Source: an uncultured bacterium
GTDB lineage: Bacteria > Cyanobacteriota > Vampirovibrionia > Gastranaerophilales > Gastranaerophilaceae
Assembly: GCA_903868125.1 (NCBI GenBank)
Contig: CAIPUE010000041.1
Span: 1 to 52,081 of the forward strand
Direction of reading: 5' to 3'
DNA length: 52,081 bases
Made by a program: the position numbers and the translations under genes. Numbering within the stretch: the first letter of the stretch is position 1; each line of letters begins with the position of its first letter. Below, one piece after another: positions 1-7,534 of the stretch. The notes under the pieces are model-generated. The model ran no database searches, was not told the origin of the DNA, and was given only the letters and a program-made list of their open reading frames with translations.

Positions 1-33
1 ATTAAAATCCACAATAATAAAAAAGATTTCGCA

Positions 34-200
34 GTCATTGCGAGAAATAAAATATCGAATGTAACAAAAAGTGTCCACCGAAGCAATCTTGAGTACATTT
101 TAACCATAAAGCAATGTTGAATATTATTGCAAAATTTAAACAAGATTGCTTCGTTCCGTCAAAAAAAAATTAATCTAAGAAACCTTCGTCTCGCAAAGAC
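34..200. repeat. Long imperfect palindrome, copy A
   Basis: The ends are GTCATTGCGAG (34-44) and CTCGCAAAGAC (190-200), which are inverted repeats of each other. Inside lie GTCCACCGAAGCAATC and AAGATTGCTTCGTTCC, a second nested inverted pair. A clearly related copy sits at 28395-28536 with the same ends and the same internal arms but a different loop. There is no coding capacity. The pattern fits a non-autonomous interspersed element; similar GAAGCAATC-type intergenic palindromes are common in bacteria. Confidence 0.75.
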
Positions 201-228
201 GACAAGGATAAAAAGTTTTTAATGCACT

Positions 229-263
229 TGCCCGACCTACTGCCCAAAGCAAAGTCAGGGTTT
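229..263. repeat. Fragment of the hairpin repeat family
   Basis: TGCCCGACCTACTGCCCAA followed by CAAAGTCAGG matches the right half and tail of the complete hairpin at 10585-10635, but the left arm is missing here. It is probably a decayed copy. The rest of the gene-free stretch up to position 482 is very AT-rich; it holds a weak inverted repeat AAAAAGTC (396-403) with GACTTTTT (423-430) just ahead of the first gene. Confidence 0.6.
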
Positions 264-482
264 AATATTCAATTATATTAACTTTTTACTAACTTATCTG
301 TTGAACCCTCGGCATTAATTCAAATTACCCCCCAAAAGATTAACAAAACGAGTAATTTATTTTATTTAGAACATTTGTAGAATAGAGTGAGGTGGAAAAA
401 GTCGATTTTTCTATGAAATTTTGACTTTTTGACCAAGTCGGTATTAAAAAAACACAAAAATCCCCAATTTAGTAAGGTAAAT

Positions 483-2093
483 ATGTATAACGAAATTCCG
501 GTAACTTCATACGAATATGACGAGTGTCTTGTTAAAGGGCTCTGCTCTATAAATCCTACTTTATCTTCGATTCAGGAGGTTATTTTGCTTTATTTAAGGC
601 AATTGGCTTTTTATCTTTTGAAATTGAAGGAGTTTGGTGTTACAAATAGGCCGGTTCAAGAAATCATTCTAAATTCTCTTTTTAATATTGTAACCAACGC
701 CGATTATAATCAAGAGCAATTTTATAATCTTATTTCTAAGCTTGATAGTAGCATTGTAGAGGCAAAAAGTATTTATGAGCATGTTTGTGAAAACAAAGAG
801 GTAGAACTTGAATCGCTTAAAACATATTTTAAGTGCAGTAAGAAATTTAATCTCACTGATGCGATAAAGAAAGGGGAGAAATATTTTCTAAAAAAAATCA
901 GTACGTTTACTCCGAAACAAAAAGATTTGTTTGATATCTTACTTTTTTTTATAAAAAGTATCAGTATAAAAATAATAGAACTTCAAAGGCTTGGAAAAGA
1001 GCATAATGAGGGATATAATGCTGTATTGACTTTGTTAAACGCTATGAATTTGAAAAAGTTTTGCGAATCTGAAATCCTACAAGAATTGGATAGAAGTGTC
1101 GATATTTACTATGATTTGCTTAAAGCCATATTTAAAACTCAGGTTGAGCTTTACGGTGAACCTTCAACTACAAGCGTTTCCCTTTCCATTGAACAGGGTA
1201 AGGCTATTTTAGTTTCCGGATTTGATTATAATACACTGGAATCACTATTAAAGACCGTTGAAAATACCGATATACAAATTTATACCCATGGGATGGAAAT
1301 GCTTATGGCTCACTCTTTTCCTAAATTCCGCTCTTATAAAAATTTAAAAGGTCATTTCGGTTTAGGGATACATAATTCAATGATAGATTTTGCAAAATTT
1401 CCCGGTTCTATTTTGATGACAAAAGGTTGCTTGCAAAAATTTGAATATTTATATCGTGGAATGCTATTTACGCTTGACCCTATTGCGCCTACCGGTGTTG
1501 TAAAAATAAAAAACAATGATTATGAGGCTTTGATAAAATCAGCGCTTAATGCAGAAGGTTTCACCACCGCAATTCAAAAACCACCTTTAACTGTTGGGTT
1601 TTCATTTGATGAAGTTGAAAATAAAATTGAAGAGATTCTTGATAAAATAGTAAAGAAAGAAATTGAAAATATTTATATTATTGGACTTTTAAATTTTCAA
1701 AACGGACATAAGCAGTATTTTGATGATTTTTTTGAATTGGAACATAAAAATTCTTTTATATTTTCGTTCAGTCACAAAAAAAGCGGCGAAAATATTTTCC
1801 ACTTAGATTCTGTATATGATTATTCTTTGGTGTATAAAATTCTAAAAGAAATACAATTAAGAATTCCGTTAAATGAACTTAATATAAGTATATTTTTAAC
1901 AAGTTGCGATAAACATACAATTTCCAACCTCCTTTATCTGAGACATTCGGGGATAAAAAATATTTACATGTGCAAATGTCCTCCAAGTTTGATAAACCCG
2001 TCTCTGGTAACGACTTTGTTAAATACTTTTGGTATAAAAGAATTTTCTGATCCTAAAAAAGATTTAAAAGAAATAAAGGAAACTACATTATGA
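483..2093 (+). CDS. Hcp (hybrid-cluster protein/prismane) fold protein, degenerate ligand set, copy 1
   Basis: The C-terminal two thirds match the Hcp/hydroxylamine reductase family: an AILVSG strand, a YTHG motif followed by AHSFPKF, GHFG, FPGSILMTKGC, PTGVV, and GIKNIYM near the end. Hcp reduces hydroxylamine or NO at an Fe-S-O hybrid cluster. Compared from memory with Hcp, only the last two Cys of the N-terminal cluster motif remain (C15 and C21, with five residues between). One hybrid-cluster Cys (MTKGC) survives, but the other Cys ligands and the His in the VSGHD motif are gone, and the C-terminal Glu/Lys pair reads Asp/His. The ATG at 483 is chosen because AAGG precedes it and because the protein then begins like copy 2; a TTG at 429 is the longer alternative. 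It overlaps copy 2 by 4 bp (ATGA). Enzymatic function is doubtful. Confidence 0.75.
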   Translation: MYNEIPVTSYEYDECLVKGLCSINPTLSSIQEVILLYLRQLAFYLLKLKEFGVTNRPVQEIILNSLFNIVTNADYNQEQFYNLISKLDSSIVEAKSIYEHVCENKEVELESLKTYFKCSKKFNLTDAIKKGEKYFLKKISTFTPKQKDLFDILLFFIKSISIKIIELQRLGKEHNEGYNAVLTLLNAMNLKKFCESEILQELDRSVDIYYDLLKAIFKTQVELYGEPSTTSVSLSIEQGKAILVSGFDYNTLESLLKTVENTDIQIYTHGMEMLMAHSFPKFRSYKNLKGHFGLGIHNSMIDFAKFPGSILMTKGCLQKFEYLYRGMLFTLDPIAPTGVVKIKNNDYEALIKSALNAEGFTTAIQKPPLTVGFSFDEVENKIEEILDKIVKKEIENIYIIGLLNFQNGHKQYFDDFFELEHKNSFIFSFSHKKSGENIFHLDSVYDYSLVYKILKEIQLRIPLNELNISIFLTSCDKHTISNLLYLRHSGIKNIYMCKCPPSLINPSLVTTLLNTFGIKEFSDPKKDLKEIKETTL

Positions 2094-3688
2094 ATCAAAA
2101 TCAAATAAATAAAATAGATTATAATGAATGTGATTCAGTGGGTGTTTGCTCCATTAGTCCATCTTTGGCTTTCTTACACGAAGTTATAAAGTCTTATATT
2201 GCGGAATTAGCTTTCTATCTCTTAAAGCTAAAGGGATTTGGTATAACTAATTCAAAAATAAAAGGGAATATTATAGAGGGAATTTCGGGGATGCTTATAG
2301 GGGTAAGCTACAGTGAGGAACAGTTTTCTAAAGTTATAACAAAATTTTCTGCAGATTTAAAAGAAGCTAAGGAACTATATACTTTATTATGTGAAAAAAA
2401 TAAAGTAAAACCTGAATTTATAAAATCCCAATTAAAAGTCGGTAGAATAATAAGTATTTCAGAAGCAATAAGGCAAGGTCAAAAAATTTTCACTTCTAAA
2501 AACATAAAAATTACTGCCGAAGAAAAGAATTTATTTGAACTAATGTACTACGTTGTAAAAAGCATTTGTATACACTTAATTGAATTACGAACGCTTGATT
2601 TTGATGATGAAGAGTACTATGGCGCCTTACTCGGATTATTTAATGTAAGAGACTCCAGCTTGAATTCATTGGAGAAATCACAAGAAACATTAGAAGAAGC
2701 TGTTAAGTTGGATCATCTTCTTTTATTGAAATTACAGGAAAAAAGAGAAGAAAAATACGGGCAAATAGTTCCAATTGAAGTTTCTCGTTCAACAAGACCT
2801 AATAAAGCTATATTGGTCTCCGGTACAAATGTGAGGGAATTGGAATTAATCTTGGAAGCTACAAAAGATAAAGGCATAGATGTTTACACACATGGGCGTA
2901 TGATTATGGCACATGCATTTCCAAAGCTAAAAAAATATCCCAATCTTGTCGGACATTTTGGGGCAGAGCCTGAAACTTATTTGCTTGATTTTGTGGGATT
3001 CCCGGGCGCTATTTTTATGACAAGACATTCTTTTCATAAAGTTGAGGGGATTTGTAGAAGCAGACTTTTTACAAGTGATGCCATTGCCCCGATGGGGGTT
3101 ATTACAATCAAGGATAATAATTATGAGCCTTTGATTAAATCTGCTCTTTCAGCTAAGGGCTTTACAAAGGGAGTGCAAAAACCTTCAGTTAAAATCAATT
3201 TAAACGAAAAGAAAATTCTCAATAAAATTACTGAAGTTGCGGAAAAAATAGAAAATGGTGAAATCAAACATTTTTTTGCGATAGGAATATCTAATCGTAC
3301 CAAAAATCAAAAAGAGTATTTTGAAAAATTCTTGAACTTATTGGGGGATGATTGCTTTGGACTTTCTTTTTCTTACACCAATGATAAAAATAATATTTTG
3401 TTGGTAGAATCAGATTACGGATTTCCTCTGCTTTATAAAACCTTAGAAATATTAACAAGGAAAATAACGCTTTCTGATTTAAAACCAATTATCCTTTACA
3501 CAAGGTGCGAAGCACACACGATTTCTAACGTGCTTTATATGAAATATATCGGTATAAATAAGATTTATTTCACAGATTGTTCGCCTAATTTAATTAATCC
3601 TTCACTGGTTCAGGCAATGCGAGAGATGTGTGGACTGAAAAAATATAAAAATCCACATGAAGATTTTAAGGAAATGATAAGTGAGTGA
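2090..3688 (+). CDS. Hcp (hybrid-cluster protein/prismane) fold protein, degenerate ligand set, copy 2
   Basis: This is a paralogue of the preceding gene along its whole length and overlaps it by 4 bp, so the two are co-translated. It keeps C14 and C20 of the N-terminal CX5C, the YTHG motif, GHFG, FPGAIFMTR and a GINKIYF segment that corresponds to GIKNI in Hcp. It lacks even the cluster Cys kept by copy 1 (RHSF instead of an NC-type motif). The Glu of YTHGE is Arg, the motif His is Thr, and the C-terminal pair is Glu/His. No other Cys lies where the persulfide Cys should be. The likeliest reading is a heterodimer or a repurposed scaffold; a role in nitrogen stress is inferred only from the fold. 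No redox partner gene is adjacent. Confidence 0.75.
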   Translation: MNQNQINKIDYNECDSVGVCSISPSLAFLHEVIKSYIAELAFYLLKLKGFGITNSKIKGNIIEGISGMLIGVSYSEEQFSKVITKFSADLKEAKELYTLLCEKNKVKPEFIKSQLKVGRIISISEAIRQGQKIFTSKNIKITAEEKNLFELMYYVVKSICIHLIELRTLDFDDEEYYGALLGLFNVRDSSLNSLEKSQETLEEAVKLDHLLLLKLQEKREEKYGQIVPIEVSRSTRPNKAILVSGTNVRELELILEATKDKGIDVYTHGRMIMAHAFPKLKKYPNLVGHFGAEPETYLLDFVGFPGAIFMTRHSFHKVEGICRSRLFTSDAIAPMGVITIKDNNYEPLIKSALSAKGFTKGVQKPSVKINLNEKKILNKITEVAEKIENGEIKHFFAIGISNRTKNQKEYFEKFLNLLGDDCFGLSFSYTNDKNNILLVESDYGFPLLYKTLEILTRKITLSDLKPIILYTRCEAHTISNVLYMKYIGINKIYFTDCSPNLINPSLVQAMREMCGLKKYKNPHEDFKEMISE

Positions 3689-3741
3689 ACAGTTGAAAAG
3701 TTTTGCACTTCTTGCTTACATTTTCCTTTTTGTTTTTTGTT

Positions 3742-3768
3742 GTAGGGCTGGAAAGCCCTACCTACTTT
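3742..3768. repeat. Hairpin repeat with CTACTT tail
   Basis: GTAGGGCT (3742-3749), loop GGAA, AGCCCTAC (3754-3761), then CTACTTT. It is one of at least seven copies in the window whose stems differ in sequence but whose left flank (T-rich, ending TGT) and right flank (CTACTT) are alike. The remaining gene-free DNA to 3867 holds short tandem-repeat remnants: GTTCACC, TCTCACC and GTTTACG at about 3852-3872, partly overlapping the upp stop. Confidence 0.7.
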
Positions 3769-3867
3769 GGGGGTTAAATAGTTAAAAAGTCGAATAGTTT
3801 TACGGTTCTCGCAATCTCTTTATCCTTTGCTCGTTACGGCTTATTGCCACCGTTCACCTCTCACCGT

Positions 3868-4539
3868 TTACGTATTAAAAATTCTGTCCCCCGCATCGCC
3901 CATGCCAGGGATTATATATCCGTGTTCGTTTAGATGAGAATCTACCGCAGCCGTGATAATTTCAACTTCAGGGAATTTCGTCTGAATATTTAGAATTCCC
4001 TCTGGAGCCGCAATTATGCTGATTACTTTTATATTTTCAATCGGAATATTTTTGTCTGCATAAAGTTTTATGGCTTCGATTAAAGAATTTCCCGTTGCAA
4101 GCATTGGGTCTGTGATGAAAATCTGGAATTTATGAGCATCTTTCACCGCCATAGGCACTTTGTTGTAATACCAAACCGGCTTCAAGGTTTTTTCGTCTCT
4201 GTACATGCCAATATGCCTAATGCAAGCTTGAGGCAAAATATCAATGGCTTCATCCGTAAAAATCAAACCTGCTCTCAATATTGGAGAAATAATTATATTT
4301 ATATCCGGATCAATAGTTTGAGATTTAAACGAAGCTAATGGGGTATTGATTATTTTTTCAACCAGAGGTAAGTTTTTAGATGCCTCATATAAAAGTATTC
4401 GGGTAATTTTTCTTGTTGCAATTCTCACTTCTTGAGAATTTGCATTTTTGTCTCTCAGAGTACATAAATTTTGTAAAATTATAGAATTTTCAATTATGCG
4501 TATTTTATTCTTATTCATTTTTTCCATCACTTTTTCCAT
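3868..4539 (-). CDS. upp: Uracil phosphoribosyltransferase
   Basis: This pyrimidine salvage enzyme makes UMP from uracil and PRPP in the cytosol. The PRPP-binding loop reads ITDPMLATGNSLIEAI, and the region HIGMYRDEKTLKPVWYYNK is characteristic of Upp. The C-terminal PGMGDAGDRIFNT closes the uracil site. At 223 residues it is slightly longer than the usual 208-210; ATGs at 4527 and 4518 would give 219 and 216 residues. The ATG at 4539 has AAGG eight bases upstream, so it is kept. The start lies inside the end of the MCE gene upstream (overlap 4511-4539), which suggests translational coupling. Confidence 0.95.
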   Translation of the reverse strand: MEKVMEKMNKNKIRIIENSIILQNLCTLRDKNANSQEVRIATRKITRILLYEASKNLPLVEKIINTPLASFKSQTIDPDINIIISPILRAGLIFTDEAIDILPQACIRHIGMYRDEKTLKPVWYYNKVPMAVKDAHKFQIFITDPMLATGNSLIEAIKLYADKNIPIENIKVISIIAAPEGILNIQTKFPEVEIITAAVDSHLNEHGYIIPGMGDAGDRIFNT

Positions 4540-5170
4540 TAATTAAGCCTTTCTTTCTATTTTGTAATTTATCGTTAAAGCCATCGCATTGTTTCTGCAA
4601 TTTATCAAGCCAGTTATTTGAGGAGTTAAAAAATCCATCAATAGATTTTTGATTATGTACGTTTTCGGGCATTTCACTGCTTTTAATTAGTCCTACTTGA
4701 TCCATAAAATTAGAAACGCCATAAGTGATATCTATAATTTTATCAAACATATCATTTAATAATCCTAAAGAATCGTGGATTCTTTTAGGACTTTGAGAGG
4801 TAATTAATCTCCCCGAATAATTTTTATTTGACACAGGCGGATAAAGTTCAAGAGCCTTGGAGCCTCCAAGTCCTGAAAATTCAACTGTTGCAACAGAGCC
4901 TGCCGGAATTTTTACGTTGGGCTCGGTGATAACAAAATTAACATAAACATCCTCGCCAACAATATCAAGTTGGTTTATGTAACCTATCTGTATCCCCATT
5001 ATTTTTACGGGCGAACCGCTTATAAGTCCATTTACATCGGGTAAAAATATTTGATAGGTTTCAACGTTTTTTTTATAATTATATTTGAAAAACATCATTC
5101 CGCCCGAGACTAAAAATAGTACCAGCAGCCAAATAAAAAGTTCGACTATCCAAAATAAATGCCTTTTCAT
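4511..5170 (-). CDS. MCE/MlaD-family lipid transport protein (short form)
   Basis: Residues 8-28 form one N-terminal membrane helix. An MCE domain follows, with YQIFLPDVNGLISGSPVKI, GIQIGYI and PAGSVATVEFSGLGGSKALELYPP. MlaD-type proteins form periplasmic hexamers that carry phospholipids between inner and outer membranes, so the cell is likely diderm. At 219 residues the helical tail is short compared with the second MCE protein at 47100-48005. No permease or ATPase partner is adjacent. The 3' end overlaps upp. Confidence 0.85.
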   Translation of the reverse strand: MKRHLFWIVELFIWLLVLFLVSGGMMFFKYNYKKNVETYQIFLPDVNGLISGSPVKIMGIQIGYINQLDIVGEDVYVNFVITEPNVKIPAGSVATVEFSGLGGSKALELYPPVSNKNYSGRLITSQSPKRIHDSLGLLNDMFDKIIDITYGVSNFMDQVGLIKSSEMPENVHNQKSIDGFFNSSNNWLDKLQKQCDGFNDKLQNRKKGLINGKSDGKNE

Positions 5171-5286
5171 AAGTTTTATTATACAACATTTTAAAAAGTA
5201 TTGCTAAAAAACTTTTTGTGTTGTATAAATATAATATGTAGAGTGTATTTTATTGCATTAAAACAATAATAAAAAGGATAAATATA

Positions 5287-5526
5287 ATGGATCAAATAAT
5301 AAAAGTAGCATGGGATTTAAACGAAAATACAGAAAACAGATATCAATTAGTTTATGAAATCGCAGAACTTGCTAAAAAACTTGTTGATGAAACCCAAGCA
5401 AAAAAATCTCGTGAAGAATTTGGATTTGAAGAATTTTATGATAATTCTTATAAAAAAGAAAACCCTGTTGAGCATGCCATTATGGTAAAAGCATCCGAAG
5501 CTGATGACAACAGACTTGTTGGGTAA
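5287..5526 (+). CDS. Small acidic protein, possibly RNA polymerase omega subunit
   Basis: This 79-residue protein has the pattern NRYQLVYEIAELAKKLVDE followed, after a variable linker, by NPVEHAIMVKASE. That resembles the NRYELV...A..A helix and the K-P-x-x-A-I-x-E segment of the RpoZ omega subunit, which helps assemble the beta-prime subunit. The length is right for omega, but the match is short and judged by eye, so it is tentative. A TATAAT-like -10 box lies at 5230-5235 and AAAAGGATAAAT provides a ribosome site before the ATG. It is followed by purine nucleoside phosphorylase 42 bases later. Confidence 0.5.
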   Translation: MDQIIKVAWDLNENTENRYQLVYEIAELAKKLVDETQAKKSREEFGFEEFYDNSYKKENPVEHAIMVKASEADDNRLVG

Positions 5527-5568
5527 ACAGTGAGAGGTGAAAAGTTAAATCTTTTCAACTAAAGTTTT

Positions 5569-6369
5569 ATGCAAAATACGATAAATTTCATTAACGAAAA
5601 AACAAACAATTTTAAACCTGAAATCGGGGTAATTTTAGGTTCCGGACTCGGCGATTTTGTTCAGGATTTTAAATCAATTTCCATTCCATATGCTGATATC
5701 CCCAATTTCGAAGTCTCTACTGTTCAGGGGCATAAAGGGCAGTTGATTTTTGCGCAAATTAAGGGCAAAAATGTTGTTTTCATGCAGGGACGTTACCATT
5801 TTTACGAGGGGCATTCAATGGATAAAATTGTTTATCCGATTAAGGTGATGAAAAAACTTGGGGTAAAAACTCTTGTCATAACTAATGCTGCGGGTGCTGT
5901 TAATAAAGAATTTAAGCCTGCTGATTTGATGGTTATTACCGATCACATCAATTTTATGGGAACTAACCCGCTAATCGGAGAAAATGATGAAAATTTCGGG
6001 ACAAGGTTTCCTGATATGAGTGAGATTTACAAGAAAAATTTAATAAAGATTGTGAAAGACTGTGCCCAAGAACTTGGGATTGGGCTTAAAGAGGGTGTTT
6101 ATGCGGCATTTTCGGGTCCGAGTTATGAAACACCGGCAGAAATTAATATGATTTGCAAACTCGGTGCGGATGTTGTCGGGATGTCGACTGTCCCTGAGGC
6201 TATTGTCGCAAATTACTGCGATATGGCAGTTTTAGGCATAAGCTGTATCACCAATGCCACGGCAGGAATTAAAACAACGCCCCTATCTCATCAGGAAGTC
6301 GTCGAAACCGCTAATATCGCTAAAAACAAATTTCAATCACTGCTTTTGAAAGTGTTGGAAAAGATTTAG
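5569..6369 (+). CDS. punA: Purine nucleoside phosphorylase (inosine/guanosine type)
   Basis: This enzyme cleaves inosine, guanosine and deoxy forms with phosphate to release the base, part of purine salvage. The phosphate-site glycines ILGSGLGDF are near residue 23, followed by HKGQ, MQGRYHFYEGHS, and ITNAAGAVN. FSGPSYETPAEI and GADVVGMSTVPEAIVA form the purine site, and ITNATAG carries the base-contacting Asn. The length of 266 residues suits the trimeric PNP class. No clear Shine-Dalgarno precedes the ATG. The spacer upstream contains a small hairpin GTGAAAAG/CTTTTCAAC (about 5537-5559) from the short repeat family. Confidence 0.95.
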   Translation: MQNTINFINEKTNNFKPEIGVILGSGLGDFVQDFKSISIPYADIPNFEVSTVQGHKGQLIFAQIKGKNVVFMQGRYHFYEGHSMDKIVYPIKVMKKLGVKTLVITNAAGAVNKEFKPADLMVITDHINFMGTNPLIGENDENFGTRFPDMSEIYKKNLIKIVKDCAQELGIGLKEGVYAAFSGPSYETPAEINMICKLGADVVGMSTVPEAIVANYCDMAVLGISCITNATAGIKTTPLSHQEVVETANIAKNKFQSLLLKVLEKI

Positions 6370-6394
6370 CACATTTTAATTTTCTATGAAATTC

Positions 6395-7420
6395 CTAGCC
6401 GTTTCTGTAACCGATTCCTGCTCTGTAGCCGGAAATTGAATACAAAATAGGTAGGGCTGGTTCAATCCATTTTAATCCAGACATAACCGCAACGGTTGCG
6501 ACATCATCGACATGTAAACTGACATCCAAAACTTCGGGGGTTCTTTCAGAATTATTTTTTTTATTAAAAAATGAATCGATAAAAGTTTTCCCAACCCAAT
6601 TTGCCACCGTGCTTCCCAAAACTAATCCCATCAAAAGTATTCCGCCAATCATTCCTGTCGCTCGGGCAGCTTTTGAAGTGATTTGTGCCTTTTCTAACGC
6701 CAATAGTGCCACTCCCGCGCCTATATTACACGAAAATATGTTTGCAAGGTATTGATACGAGCCTTCTTTTATCTTGTCGGGGATTTTTTCTTTCCAGTCT
6801 CTGTCGGTTAATTTGTCTCCGATAATTCCGCCTGCAATCCCACCTAAAACGGGCATTAATCCGAGAATTGAAATTCTGCCTATTTCTGAAAATATATGTT
6901 TTGAATCAATGTTTTCAGGATTGGGGATCAATTTATTCAAAAACCCTTGCCCCTGCTTTGTTTCCCAAATTTTTTCAAATAAGGTTTTAATTTCTGAAAA
7001 CTTTAAAACTTTTTCTTTTGCTTTGTTCAAAATATCTGAAATTTCAATAGAGATATCGTTATTTTTTAAAAAATTATTAATTAATTTGGTGTTTTTTTCT
7101 TTTAATTCTCCAAAATCAATTTTTGCGCCGTGTTCATGCTCGTGGTAATGGCAGTGTCCATGAGCATGGGCATGAACATGGGTATTCTTCATTATTTTTA
7201 AAGCTATTTTAGGGGCAAGAAGTGCACAGGTTATTGTTCCGGTAAGTACCGCAATAGTTTTTATAAATTCTTTTCTTTTTTCTTTTTTCGGGGTTTTTTC
7301 AACATGGTAAATGGTATAAGCACTCCCTCCTGCAATGAGAATCGCAGGAACTGCCTTTGCAAAGTGCCCGATTAGTCGTGGTTGATCCAAATATTTTCCA
7401 AATACAGATAAATTATTCAT
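6395..7420 (-). CDS. Orphan membrane protein with a histidine-rich cluster
   Basis: No family is recognised. The protein is 341 residues long. It has a hydrophobic segment near residues 22-40, another near 52-70, then a cluster HVHAHAHGHCHYHEHEH at about residues 81-97 with nine histidines and one Cys. Further hydrophobic, glycine-rich stretches follow (GLMPVLGGIAGGIIG and a TGMIGGILLMGLVLG segment). The His cluster could bind Zn, Ni or Cu, but such runs are also found in disordered linkers. Gly-rich membrane segments of this type recur in the orphan proteins at 28656 and 49557. It stands alone on the minus strand. Confidence 0.8.
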   Translation of the reverse strand: MNNLSVFGKYLDQPRLIGHFAKAVPAILIAGGSAYTIYHVEKTPKKEKRKEFIKTIAVLTGTITCALLAPKIALKIMKNTHVHAHAHGHCHYHEHEHGAKIDFGELKEKNTKLINNFLKNNDISIEISDILNKAKEKVLKFSEIKTLFEKIWETKQGQGFLNKLIPNPENIDSKHIFSEIGRISILGLMPVLGGIAGGIIGDKLTDRDWKEKIPDKIKEGSYQYLANIFSCNIGAGVALLALEKAQITSKAARATGMIGGILLMGLVLGSTVANWVGKTFIDSFFNKKNNSERTPEVLDVSLHVDDVATVAVMSGLKWIEPALPILYSISGYRAGIGYRNG

Positions 7421-7534
7421 GGGCTTTATTCTCTTATATAAATCAAAGAAAACAACTTGCCCGATTGGTTACTTTTTTTGTGGCGATATTAATAAAAAAT
7501 TTGCTATTAAATCTGTAGATTTTATAATAGTCTT

